A stretch of DNA of 64,000 nucleotides. It comes from Burkholderia sp. SRS-W-2-2016. GTDB taxonomy: Bacteria; Pseudomonadota; Gammaproteobacteria; Burkholderiales; Burkholderiaceae. Where the stretch lies: contig NZ_MSDV01000052.1 of NCBI RefSeq assembly GCF_001931485.1, positions 1 to 64,000 on the forward strand. The letters run 5' to 3'. This document shows positions 52,198-60,159 of this stretch, in pieces; the first letter of the stretch is position 1, and each line of letters starts with the position of its first letter. The translations under genes were made by a program, and so were the position numbers. The notes under the pieces were generated by a model. That model was given only the letters and a program-made list of their open reading frames with translations, searched no databases and had not been told where the DNA came from.

Positions 52198-52575
52198 TCA
52201 GGCCGGGTCCGGTTCGGCCAGCGCCGCCACCAGCTCGGTCAGCATGTCCGGGTCGAGCGGTTTCTCGATCCAGCCGGTCGCGCCCGCCGCGCGCGCCGCC
52301 TCCTTGAACGGCTCGCCCGATTCCGTCGTGAGGACGAGGATGGGCGTCGCCTGATAGGCCGGGTTGTTGCGCAGCGCGGTGATCAGATCGAGGCCGGTCT
52401 TGCCCGGCATGTGCTGGTCGGTCAGCACCAGGTCGAACGCCATCGCGAGCGCGTTTTCGAGCCCCTCGTTGCCGTCCGCCGCCAGCGTGACCTCGTAGCC
52501 GGCGCCGGTCAGCGTCGCGGCGAGAATCTGCCGCATCGATGCCGAATCGTCGATTGCCAGGATGTGCCTGATCAT
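52198..52575 (-). CDS. Second CheY-like single-domain response regulator
   Basis: The protein has 125 residues from the ATG at 52575, with GAGG upstream; two more upstream in-frame ATGs exist. The receiver has IDDSASMRQILAATLTGAGYEVTLAADG, phospho-acceptor Asp53 in LVLTDQHMPGKTGLDLI, Thr in VLTTESGEPFKEAARAAGATGWIEKPLDPDML and the conserved Lys. It sits between motB and cheA. It may compete for CheA phosphate as a sink or bind a different output; it differs clearly from the cheZ-adjacent CheY. Confidence 0.93.
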   Translation of the reverse strand: MIRHILAIDDSASMRQILAATLTGAGYEVTLAADGNEGLENALAMAFDLVLTDQHMPGKTGLDLITALRNNPAYQATPILVLTTESGEPFKEAARAAGATGWIEKPLDPDMLTELVAALAEPDPA

Positions 52576-52677
52576 GAAAACCTCGCTGCGCTTCATGTCT
52601 TGGCCGCCGGACCGCACGCGCCAGGCTGGCGCGGGCCGCGGCCCGGCGGCCGCGTTCTGTTACTGGAATAACCGGAG

Positions 52678-53688
52678 TTACTGGACCGCCGGCGCGGGCG
52701 CCGCTACTTTCGGCGCCGCCGTCGCCGGCTGCCCGAGTTTTTGCAGCAGCGGCTTCGAGCCGGCCGCGTCATCCGACAAAGTGGTGGTGGTCGAGTCGTC
52801 GTGATTGAGCGCCTCTTCCGACCGCTTGTTCAGCACGATGATGCTGATCCGGCGATTCTCCGGATCGAGCGGGTCCGCCTTGTTCAGGTTCTGCGTCGAC
52901 GCGAGGCCGAGCACCCGCATCACCTTCGCCTCGTCCATGCCGCCCGCGATCAGCTCGCGGCGCGACGCGTTCGCGCGATCGGCCGACAGCTCCCAGTTGC
53001 TATAACCCTTGTCGCCGCCCGCGTACGGCACCGCGTCGGTGTGACCCTGCACGATGATGCGGTTCGGCACGTCGTTCAGCGTGTGGCCGATCTCGCGCAG
53101 GATGTCGCGCATGTACGGCTCGACTTCGTCGTTGGCGGTCGCGAACATCGGCCGCTTCTGCGAATCGACGATCTCGATGCGCAGACCCGTCAGCGTCGAA
53201 TCGATGCGGATCTGCTGCTTGAACTGGCGCAGCACCGGGTTCGCTTCGATCGCGGCCATCAGCTTGACCTGCAGGTCGTGCAGACGGACCTGCTCGCGGC
53301 GCTCCAGCTCGCCTTGCAGCTGCTTCACCGCGTCCTCGTTGTTGTGCGACACGCTGTGCTGCGAACGGCTACTGCTGCTGCCGTCGGTGGTGCGCGTGAT
53401 GCCTTGCGCGTCGGTCGAAATATCGCGGCCGCCGCCTTTCAGAATGCTCGAGTCTTCCGCGCTGCGATCGCCGCCCCACAGCGTGACTTTCAGCGGCTGG
53501 TTGAAGTAATCGGCGATGCCCTTCAACTGCACCGTGGAGGCCGAACTGAGCAGCCACATCAGCAGGAAGAACGCCATCATCGCGGTCATGAAGTCCGCGT
53601 ACGCGAGCTTCCACGCGCCGCCGTGATGGCCGGCCTTTTTCGGCGCGGAGCGCTTGACGACGATCGCGCGGTCTTTGTCCTTGCTCAT
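52678..53688 (-). CDS. motB: Flagellar stator protein MotB
   Basis: The protein has 336 residues. The single membrane helix KLAYADFMTAMMAFFLLMWLL carries the proton-binding Asp32. The plug/linker contains ADYFNQPLKVTLWGGDRSAEDSS. The OmpA-like peptidoglycan-binding domain includes LNDVPNRIIVQGHTDAVPY, NWELSADRANASRREL and DPENRRISIIVL. It anchors the stator. It follows motA by 21 bases. Confidence 0.98.
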   Translation of the reverse strand: MSKDKDRAIVVKRSAPKKAGHHGGAWKLAYADFMTAMMAFFLLMWLLSSASTVQLKGIADYFNQPLKVTLWGGDRSAEDSSILKGGGRDISTDAQGITRTTDGSSSSRSQHSVSHNNEDAVKQLQGELERREQVRLHDLQVKLMAAIEANPVLRQFKQQIRIDSTLTGLRIEIVDSQKRPMFATANDEVEPYMRDILREIGHTLNDVPNRIIVQGHTDAVPYAGGDKGYSNWELSADRANASRRELIAGGMDEAKVMRVLGLASTQNLNKADPLDPENRRISIIVLNKRSEEALNHDDSTTTTLSDDAAGSKPLLQKLGQPATAAPKVAAPAPAVQ

Positions 53689-53709
53689 GGTCCGGTGCCC
53701 GCCGCTGCC

Positions 53710-54570
53710 TTATTTCGCCTTCACGCGCCGCACGTGCTCTTCGAGCTCGGCGAACGACGGACGCTCGGTCGAGAACAGCACCTTGCGGCCGAATTCGACG
53801 GCGATCGCCGGCGCATAGCCGTTCAGGCTCGCGAGGATCGTCACCTTGATGCACTGGAACATCTTGGTCGACTCGGTCACGCGCTGTTCGGCGACGCTCG
53901 CGAGCGGGCCGATCAGCCCGTACGAAAGCAGAATGCCGAGGAAGGTGCCGACCAGCGCCTGCGCGATCATCTCGCCGAGCACCGCGGGCGGCTTGTCGGC
54001 CGACGCCATCGTGTGGACCACGCCCATCACCGCGGCGACGATCCCGAACGCCGGCATCGCGTCGCCGACCTTGTTCAGCGCGTGCGCGGGCGCTTCGCCT
54101 TCCTGATGGTGCGTCTCGATCTCCTCGTCCATCAGGCTTTCGATCTCGAACGCGTTCATGTTGCCGCCCACCATCAGACGCAGGTAGTCGGTCAGGAACT
54201 CGACGATGTGATGGTCGGCGAGGATCTTCGGGTACTGCGTGAAGATCGGGCTCTTCGACGGATCGTCGATATCGGCCTCGAGCGTCAGCGTGCCTTCCTT
54301 GCGCGCTTTCGCCAGCAGGACGTAGAGGAGCCCCATCAGCTCCATATAGACGTCCTTGTTGTACTTCGCGCCCTTGAACAGGGTCGGGATGACGCGCAGG
54401 GTCGCCTTGATGGTCTTCATTCCGTTGCCGAGAATGAACGCGCCGACGCCGGCGCCAACGATCATCAGCACTTCGACGGGTTGCAGCAGCGCGCCAAGAT
54501 GGCCGCCTTCGAGCGCGTAACCGCCGAAAACGGACAACAACGTCACGAGTGTTCCCACGAAAATCAGCAC
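53710..54570 (-). CDS. motA: Flagellar stator protein MotA
   Basis: The protein has 286 residues with four membrane helices. The start MLIFVGTLVTLLSVFGGYALEGG gives helix 1. The cytoplasmic loop contains AKARKEGTLTLEADIDDP and MDEEIETHHQEGEAPAHALNKVGDAMPAFGIVAAVMGVVHTM, with the conserved prolines near the last helices (LVGTFLGILLSYGLIGPLA). It forms the proton channel with MotB. A sigma-28-type promoter lies at 54616-54642. Confidence 0.98.
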   Translation of the reverse strand: MLIFVGTLVTLLSVFGGYALEGGHLGALLQPVEVLMIVGAGVGAFILGNGMKTIKATLRVIPTLFKGAKYNKDVYMELMGLLYVLLAKARKEGTLTLEADIDDPSKSPIFTQYPKILADHHIVEFLTDYLRLMVGGNMNAFEIESLMDEEIETHHQEGEAPAHALNKVGDAMPAFGIVAAVMGVVHTMASADKPPAVLGEMIAQALVGTFLGILLSYGLIGPLASVAEQRVTESTKMFQCIKVTILASLNGYAPAIAVEFGRKVLFSTERPSFAELEEHVRRVKAK

Positions 54571-54610
54571 TGCTGGGCCCCTTACAAAAAGCGACGAAGA
54601 CCGTCGTTAG

Positions 54611-54680
54611 TCTGGTTTACGGCAACCGGGCGGAAAACTTTCGGGGGGAAAAGGTTTGCGCCCCTCCGGTGTAAACCAGA
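54611..54680. repeat. Perfect 10-bp inverted repeat between flhC and motA
   Basis: TCTGGTTTAC (54611-54620) and GTAAACCAGA (54671-54680) are perfect reverse complements 50 bases apart. The left arm overlaps the -10 of the candidate motA promoter. It could be a transcript hairpin or paired protein sites. Confidence 0.85.
54616..54642 (-). promoter_or_regulatory. Candidate sigma-28 promoter for the motAB-che operon
   Basis: On the minus strand GAAAGTTT (54635-54642) is followed after 11 bases by GCCGTAAA (54616-54623). This matches TAAAGTTT-N11-GCCGATAA at 13 of 16 positions with exact spacing. It lies 45 bases upstream of motA, just past flhC, the same layout as in E. coli. Confidence 0.75.
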
Positions 54681-54706
54681 GGGTGCGGGTGAGCCGCGCG
54701 CGGCGC

Positions 54707-55447
54707 TCAGAGTTCGGCGGTGGCGAGGGGTTCGGCGGCGGTCTGGCGCCCGGCGCTGACGGCTGGGGCGGGCTCGGGAGCGGCATGGCGCCAGGCGCTG
54801 GCGGCTGGGGCCGGCTCGGCGATGGCATGGCCGGCTCCGGCGAGCGCCGCGGTTGCCGCGGGCGCGACGTGGCGAGCCCCGGCGAGCGCCGGCGACGCCT
54901 CGAGCCGCTGCGCGACGGCCAGAGTCTGCGCGGCCTTCTTCGTCTTGCCCGCGCGCGACGGCGGCTGGCACAGCCCGCACACGAACGCGTGCTGCGGATC
55001 GTGCGCATGCGCGACGAAATGGCCGCCGCAACGCCGGCACACGCTTGTCTGCAACATGCCGGAGTCGAAAAAGCGCACCAGCGTCCACGCCCGCGTGAGA
55101 CTCAATACCGGCTCGTCGTCGTGCAGATGCACGTGCTCCAGATACAGCCGGTAGCTCTTCACGATCGATTCGATCGCGCGGCAGCCGCCGTGACCGGCCA
55201 TGAACCGGTAGATGTTGTAGAACAGCGAAGAGTGAAAATTCGGCTGCCAGGTCATGAACCAGTCGGTCGAAAACGGCAGCATGCCTTTCGGCGGCGATAC
55301 GCCTTTGAGCTCCTTGTAGAGCTTGATCAGGCGGTCACGCGACAGGCTGGTCTCGGCCTCCAGCAATTGCAGGCGCGCGCCGAGCTCGATCAGCTCGATC
55401 GCCAGCGTGATTTCGCGGACTTCCAGAACGACGCTTTTACTGGCCAT
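54707..55447 (-). CDS. flhC: Flagellar master regulator subunit FlhC
   Basis: The protein has 246 residues from the ATG at 55447, which overlaps the flhD stop by one base (TGATG). The conserved part is about 1-180: LEVREITLAIELIELGARLQLLEAETSLSRDRLIKLYKEL, GMLPFSTDWFMTWQPNFHSSLFYNIY and the zinc site Cys137, Cys140, Cys157 and Cys160. About 65 extra Ala/Pro-rich residues follow; enterobacterial FlhC is 192. FlhD4C2 activates the early flagellar operons. Confidence 0.97.
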   Translation of the reverse strand: MASKSVVLEVREITLAIELIELGARLQLLEAETSLSRDRLIKLYKELKGVSPPKGMLPFSTDWFMTWQPNFHSSLFYNIYRFMAGHGGCRAIESIVKSYRLYLEHVHLHDDEPVLSLTRAWTLVRFFDSGMLQTSVCRRCGGHFVAHAHDPQHAFVCGLCQPPSRAGKTKKAAQTLAVAQRLEASPALAGARHVAPAATAALAGAGHAIAEPAPAASAWRHAAPEPAPAVSAGRQTAAEPLATAEL

Positions 55448-55767
55448 CAGCCGATCTGCTCGACCGGCTGGCTCGCCATCAGGATCGCCGAATGCGCCTG
55501 CGCGACGGTGCTCGACTTGCCCTTGTCGGCCAGCGTGGACAGCACCGCGTGATCGTCGAAGCGAAAGCGGCACAGCATCTGGTTCGACGCCGCCAGCTTG
55601 ACGGTCTGCGCGAGCGACAGATTGGCCAGCACGTCGGCGAGCTGGTCCGAAATACCCATCCGAAACATGCCCATCGGCTTGTCTTCGCGCAGCAGACGCT
55701 GGGCGAGCAGCAGATAGGAAAGGTTAACTTCCCTGATCTCATTGAGCATATCGCTATTCGTGCTCAT
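55447..55767 (-). CDS. flhD: Flagellar master regulator subunit FlhD
   Basis: The protein has 106 residues. It contains MLNEIREVNLSYLLLAQRLLREDKPMGMFRMGISDQLADVLANLSLAQTVKLAASNQMLCRFRFDD. The Cys before RFRF corresponds to the interchain disulphide Cys of FlhD. GGGGGA lies upstream of the start, and TATATAAA at about 55779-55786 is a possible -10. It is the first gene of the flhDC operon, with a 740-base upstream gap. Confidence 0.98.
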   Translation of the reverse strand: MSTNSDMLNEIREVNLSYLLLAQRLLREDKPMGMFRMGISDQLADVLANLSLAQTVKLAASNQMLCRFRFDDHAVLSTLADKGKSSTVAQAHSAILMASQPVEQIG

Positions 55768-55925
55768 GATTTCCCCCGTTTATATATCCGGCTGGTCAGG
55801 CCGTTTTGGCGAAAACGTTTGCTCGAACGCGCGCACTTAACCGCGCGAAACGGCTCGTTTCTGGTCTTGCGAGCATTGTGTCGAAACGGGGGGCTACGGG
55901 AAATCGGAGAGACACCCAGCCTGTT

Positions 55926-55943
55926 TGACGGATTAATCCGTCA
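55926..55943. promoter_or_regulatory. 18-bp perfect palindrome upstream of flhD
   Basis: TGACGGATTAATCCGTCA is its own reverse complement. It lies about 160 bases upstream of flhD and four bases from the next palindrome. It looks like a dimeric regulator site; the regulator is unknown. Confidence 0.75.
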
Positions 55944-55947
55944 TTTC

Positions 55948-55966
55948 TGTAGGAATTTTTCCTACA
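55948..55966. promoter_or_regulatory. TGTAGGAA-N3-TTCCTACA palindrome upstream of flhD
   Basis: Perfect 8-bp arms flank TTT. The core TAGGAA...TTCCTA resembles RcsB/FixJ-class response-regulator boxes, and RcsB sites are known in enterobacterial flhDC promoters. The assignment to such a regulator is inference. Confidence 0.75.
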
Positions 55967-56507
55967 AGCATGGCTGCGGTAAATGGGGGCGGGGTGTTCA
56001 GGCGAGACGCGCCAAAGAGCTGACGATGCGCGCTGGGAATTTGTGTCGGCGCCGCGTGTACCGGATGGTGAATTTTAGGGACCGGCCCGGAGCACCGCTG
56101 AAATGCCGGCCAATTATATGACGTTTTGTCGCACCCGCAGCGGGCCGAATTAGACGGCGCGCTCGCCCGCCGCCACGGCCGGGCGCGCCGCTTGCTCAGG
56201 TAAATCGGGCCGCGCGGGCGCCGATTCAGACAGGCGGCGCAACAGTGGCCCGTTCATATTAAGTAAGTAATGCGGACCGGTACGACAGCTGTAACGGTCG
56301 ATGTTTCGCGCTGTAACAACATTAAGCGTTTGAAAAATAACTCGAATTAGCGCGGTCGATCCCGATAATGAAGCTAAGGGATAACCCGATACAGATTCGG
56401 CTCACCCCCGGGCGGGGGCACACCGCGCCCAACCGTCCGTCCGGCATTCGCTGCGCGCTAATCGAGCGCCACCGCGCGAAGCCCTGGCAAAAAACAGGAG
56501 AAACCGT

Positions 56508-57572
56508 ATGCGAATCGCACAAATCGCGCCGCTTTATGAAGCAGTCCCCCCGAAACTCTATGGCGGCACCGAACGCGTCGTGTCGTATCTGACTGAAGCG
56601 CTGGTCGACCTCGGCCACGACGTGACGCTGTTCGCGAGCGGCGATTCGGTCACCTCGGCGAATCTGGAGGCCTGCTGGCCGCGCGCGCTGCGACTCGATC
56701 CGACGATCCGCGACGCCTTGGCGCCGCACGTGCTGATGATGGAAAAGGTCCGCAAGGTCGCGCACGAATTCGACGTGCTGCACTTTCACCTCGACTACAT
56801 GCCGTTCCCGCTGTTCACGACCATGGACACGCCGTTCGTGACGACGCTGCACGGCCGTCTGGACCTGCCGGAGTTGCAGCCGGTATTCGATGCGTTCTCG
56901 CATGTGCCGGTCGTGTCGATTTCCGATTCGCAGCGTCTGCCGCTGCAACAGGCCAACTGGCTCAACACGATCTATCACGGTCTGCCGGAGCAACTGCTGA
57001 CGCCGCAAACGCACAAGAAGCCCGAGTACCTCGCGTTCCTCGGCCGCATCTGTCCGGAAAAGCGCGTCGATACAGCTATCAGGATCGCCGCGCAAAGCGG
57101 TCTGCCGCTGAAGATCGCCGCCAAGGTGGACAAGGTCGACATGGAGTACTTCAAGCGCGAGATCGAGCCGCTGCTGTCGATGGCGCATGTGGAGTTCGTC
57201 GGCGAGATCAACGAGGCGCAGAAGCCCGAGTTTCTGTCGGGCGCGAAGGCGCTGCTGTTCCCGATCGACTGGTCGGAGCCGTTCGGCCTTGTGATGATCG
57301 AGTCGATGGCGTGCGGCACGCCGGTGATCGCGTACAACCGCGGTTCGGTGCCGGAAGTGATCGACCACGGCGTGACCGGTTATATCGTCGAGGACGTGCA
57401 AGGCGCGGTGGCCGCGCTGCAGCGTCTGGACGAACTGTCGCGAACGGAAATACGCGCGCAGTTCGAACGCCGCTTCAGCTCGAAAACGATGGCGCAGAAC
57501 TATGTCGACGGCTATACGGCATTGATTGAAACGCAGCGGCGCCCGGTATTGCGCCAGGTGGCGGTCGGCTAA
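56508..57572 (+). CDS. GT4 family glycosyltransferase
   Basis: The protein has 354 residues. AGGAG lies seven bases before the ATG. The N-terminal Rossmann domain contains RIAQIAPLYEAVPPKLYGGTERVVSYLTEALVDLGHDVTLFASGDS. The C-terminal domain contains YLAFLGRICPEKRVDTAIRIAAQSG and the nucleotide-sugar E-x7-E motif in SEPFGLVMIESMACGTPVIAYNRGSVPEVI. Substrate and acceptor cannot be deduced. It is a single gene near flhDC; a role in surface polysaccharide or flagellin modification is possible but unproven. Confidence 0.93.
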   Translation: MRIAQIAPLYEAVPPKLYGGTERVVSYLTEALVDLGHDVTLFASGDSVTSANLEACWPRALRLDPTIRDALAPHVLMMEKVRKVAHEFDVLHFHLDYMPFPLFTTMDTPFVTTLHGRLDLPELQPVFDAFSHVPVVSISDSQRLPLQQANWLNTIYHGLPEQLLTPQTHKKPEYLAFLGRICPEKRVDTAIRIAAQSGLPLKIAAKVDKVDMEYFKREIEPLLSMAHVEFVGEINEAQKPEFLSGAKALLFPIDWSEPFGLVMIESMACGTPVIAYNRGSVPEVIDHGVTGYIVEDVQGAVAALQRLDELSRTEIRAQFERRFSSKTMAQNYVDGYTALIETQRRPVLRQVAVG

Positions 57573-57729
57573 CTCGCGTGAAAGCGGCTTGTCATTTGCG
57601 ACCGGCCGCTTTCCATCCGCTTTGAACCGGCGCTTTGAACCTTCGCTTTGAACGGTCATTAGCCGGACGAATCCGCCAGCTGAATCGTTTGCGCGAGCGC
57701 AAATTGCGAATTTCGCCCCAGCCGACGAG

Positions 57730-57758
57730 AAAAAGCCGCCCCGCATGGGCGGCTTTTT
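57730..57758. terminator. Bidirectional terminator between the glycosyltransferase and hns-like genes
   Basis: A perfect 12-bp stem (57730-57741 and 57747-57758), A-rich on one end and T-rich on the other, has a 5-base loop. It serves convergent genes on both strands. Confidence 0.9.
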
Positions 57759-57870
57759 AATACGCGATTGACGACACTCGATCTCGTATTAGTACGCGGC
57801 CAATACGCATCGCCATCTAACGATCTTCAGCCCGCTTTCACGCTTCCCACGTGGCTGACAGTCGCGGCGT

Positions 57871-58173
57871 TCATGCCGAACCGATCAAAAAGCGTTCGCG
57901 ATTCTTGCCGACGATCCATTTCGGCGGCTTGCCGCGCCCACTCCACGTATTGCCCGATTTCGGATCCTGGTACTTGGCCGGCAGCGGCGTCTTCTTCGGC
58001 GGCCGGCCGCGCTTGGCGGCGACCGCAAAGCCGAGGTCCTGCGCCGTCAGACCATATTCGGCGATCTTCTGGCGGATGTCAGCGATTACGTTGTCGACTT
58101 CGGTGCGCCGCGCTTCGTCCGCTTGCGCCTGCAATTTGGCGATCTGCGCTTTCAGATCTGCATATTGAGACAT
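57871..58173 (-). CDS. H-NS family nucleoid-associated protein
   Basis: The protein has 100 residues from the ATG at 58173, with GGAGA upstream; a longer in-frame start exists but adds no family sequence. The N-terminal coiled coil (LKAQIAKLQAQADEARRTEVDNVIADIRQKI) mediates oligomerisation. The C-terminal part has RGRPPKKTP, an AT-hook-like motif, and KYQDPKSGNTWSGRGKPPKWI, the DNA-binding signature of the Burkholderiales H-NS family. It silences AT-rich DNA. The AT-rich upstream region suggests autoregulation. Confidence 0.95.
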   Translation of the reverse strand: MSQYADLKAQIAKLQAQADEARRTEVDNVIADIRQKIAEYGLTAQDLGFAVAAKRGRPPKKTPLPAKYQDPKSGNTWSGRGKPPKWIVGKNRERFLIGSA

Positions 58174-58460
58174 TCGGTTCTCCCTTTTCCAGAACTCATT
58201 TGACCGCAGACTAGCTGCAATTATAAAAATCCGCAATGGCTAATAATACCGGCATAGCAAATTTCCTCTGATAATTATTAAAAATCAGGGAAATGTTAAA
58301 GCGACACTTTATCGCGCAATAGTTTCTAAATGCTGTTCACATTGACAATCCTTGACACCCGATTTGGCACTGCCTACCTAGAATTGCGCGCTCAAGGTGC
58401 GTACTCGTCGTTATCGATGCGCGCTACCGGCGTCGCCAATTCTTTTCGGGAATACCAATC
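58174..58460. promoter_or_regulatory. AT-rich divergent region between the hns-like gene and aqpZ
   Basis: It is much richer in A and T than its surroundings. It includes a bulged hairpin (58262-58295), a minus-strand TATAAT (58220-58225) and two TTGACA elements (58342-58347 and 58352-58357) on the aqpZ side. No -10 at ideal spacing was found for aqpZ. Confidence 0.5.
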
Positions 58461-59201
58461 ATGCAGTTGTCAAAACGCCTCGTCGCCGAACTGTTCGGCA
58501 CTTTCTGGCTCGTGCTCGGCGGTTGCGGCAGCGCGGTCCTCGCCGCGAACTTCGCCGGACCTGTTCACGGTCTGGGCATCGGCTTCGTCGGCGTGTCGCT
58601 GGCGTTCGGCCTGACGGTGCTGACGATGGCTTATGCGATCGGGCATATCTCGGGCTGTCACCTGAACCCGGCCGTCAGCGTCGGCCTGACCGTCGCCGGC
58701 CGCTTTCCCGCCCGCGACCTGGTGCCATACATCATCGCCCAGGTGATCGGCGCGGTGCTCGGCGCGTTCGTGCTGTCGCTGATCGCGTCGGGCAAGCCCG
58801 GCTTCGATCTGGTCGCCAGCGGCTTCGCGACGAACGGCTACGGCGAGCAATCGCCCGGCCATTACGCGCTCGGCGCGGCGTTCATCTGCGAAGCGGTGCT
58901 GACCGGCTTCTTCCTGTTCGTGATTCTCGGCGCGACCGACCGCCGCGCGCCGGCCGGCTTCGCGCCGATCGCGATCGGCCTGTGCCTGACGCTGATCCAC
59001 CTGATCTCGATTCCGGTCACCAACACGTCGGTCAACCCGGCGCGTTCGACGGGCCCGGCGCTGTTCGTCGGCGGCGCTGCGATCGATCAGCTGTGGCTGT
59101 TCTGGCTCGCGCCGATCGTCGGCGCGGTGATCGCCGGTATCGTGTATCCGCTGATCGCGGAAGACCGCAGCGAGAATGCGCGGACGCTCGCGCTCGATTG
59201 A
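58461..59201 (+). CDS. aqpZ: Aquaporin Z-type water channel
   Basis: The protein has 246 residues with six membrane helices. It has both NPA boxes, GCHLNPAVSVG near residue 65 and TSVNPARSTGPALF near residue 192. The N-terminal LVAELFGTFWLVLGGCGSAVLAA is typical of AqpZ. The Arg after the second NPA is the selectivity-filter Arg. It moves water across the inner membrane. It is a single gene followed by a strong terminator. Confidence 0.97.
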   Translation: MQLSKRLVAELFGTFWLVLGGCGSAVLAANFAGPVHGLGIGFVGVSLAFGLTVLTMAYAIGHISGCHLNPAVSVGLTVAGRFPARDLVPYIIAQVIGAVLGAFVLSLIASGKPGFDLVASGFATNGYGEQSPGHYALGAAFICEAVLTGFFLFVILGATDRRAPAGFAPIAIGLCLTLIHLISIPVTNTSVNPARSTGPALFVGGAAIDQLWLFWLAPIVGAVIAGIVYPLIAEDRSENARTLALD

Positions 59202-59250
59202 CGCGGTGGTTTGAGCGGACGGCCGGGTGGTCTTTACTACACGGCCGGTG

Positions 59251-59280
59251 AAAAAACGGGTGCCGCGGCACCCGTTTTTT
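59251..59280. terminator. Perfect palindromic terminator after aqpZ
   Basis: A 30-base perfect palindrome, with six A at one end and six T at the other and a GC stem CGGGTGCC/GGCACCCG, lies 50 bases past the aqpZ stop. Confidence 0.95.
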
Positions 59281-59379
59281 ATTGACGAAACGGTGTGGGA
59301 TGCGGGCGATGACGAAGCCGGTTCGATTCGCGAGCGCTGCTAGAATCGGGCGACTTCCAGCCTCGTACAGGTGCTAGCG

Positions 59380-60159
59380 ATGAACCGCTTTCGCGTATTT
59401 CTGCATGGCGTCGCACTGTCGCTCGTCGGCTTGTGTGTGGGTATGGGCGTGAACGCGCTGGTGGTGCGCGGCGCTGAGGCGGCCACGGTTGTGGTCGCGA
59501 ATAGCGCGGCTGTCGTTGCTAACGGCACGACGCCGGCCGCGACTTCCGCCGCAACTGCCGCTGCGGTCGACGGCAACATCGAGACGCTGGTGTTCGTGCG
59601 GCACGGCGAGAAACCGCGCGAAGGCTATGGCCAGTTGAACTGCCAGGGGCTTAACCGGGCGCTCGCGTTGCCGGCCGTGATCGCCGCCAAGTTCGGCAAG
59701 CCCGATGCGATCTATGCGCCGGATCCCGGCCAGCAGAAAAACGATAACGGTCATCCGTACTACTACGTGCGGCCGCTCGCGACGATCGAGCCGACCGCGA
59801 TTCAATTCCAGATGCCGGTGCAAACGCCGTACGGTCTCGAACAGATCGACCAGCTCGGCAACGCGCTCGTCGCGCCGGCCAATCGCGGCAAGCTGATCGT
59901 GATTGCTTGGGAGCATCGGCTGATCGAGCAGTTGCTGCGGCAGATGCTCGCCGCGCACGGCGGCAACGCCGCCGACGTGCCGAAGTGGCAAAGCGACGAT
60001 TTCGACAGCATCTATATCGTACGGCTCGACTGGCGCGACGGCACGCCGCGCGCGAGTTTCAGGCATGAGCATCAAGGGCTCGACGGGCGTCCGACCGATT
60101 GTCCGTGCGCGGCTTTGCCGGGGGTGGCGGCGTCGGAGCCGGCGGCCGTGTCTAATTAG
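59380..60159 (+). CDS. Exported RHG-motif (histidine phosphatase-like) protein
   Basis: The protein has 259 residues from the ATG at 59380; a GTG three codons earlier is an alternative. An N-terminal hydrophobic segment (VALSLVGLCVGMGVNALVV) acts as signal or anchor. An Ala/Thr linker leads to FVRHGEKPREGYGQLNCQGLNRALALP, with Arg74-His75-Gly76, Arg131 in YVRPLATIEPTA and His179 in IAWEHRLIEQLL. These positions match the histidine phosphatase superfamily catalytic core. The substrate is unknown; related short proteins are often annotated only as histidine phosphatase family. Confidence 0.8.
   Translation: MNRFRVFLHGVALSLVGLCVGMGVNALVVRGAEAATVVVANSAAVVANGTTPAATSAATAAAVDGNIETLVFVRHGEKPREGYGQLNCQGLNRALALPAVIAAKFGKPDAIYAPDPGQQKNDNGHPYYYVRPLATIEPTAIQFQMPVQTPYGLEQIDQLGNALVAPANRGKLIVIAWEHRLIEQLLRQMLAAHGGNAADVPKWQSDDFDSIYIVRLDWRDGTPRASFRHEHQGLDGRPTDCPCAALPGVAASEPAAVSN

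Larger units (their letters stand above)
55768..56507. promoter_or_regulatory. Long non-coding regulatory region between flhDC and the glycosyltransferase gene
   Basis: The divergent 740-base gap has no convincing gene. It holds two adjacent palindromes near 55926-55966 and, on the far side, two GCTGTAAC direct repeats (56288-56295 and 56310-56317) before the rightward gene. The size is typical of flhDC control regions, which integrate many inputs. Confidence 0.65.

Noticed and set aside
59251..59280. Insertion-sequence end or recombination site
   Set aside because: The palindrome has the A-stem-T form of a bidirectional terminator immediately after aqpZ and no transposase is present.
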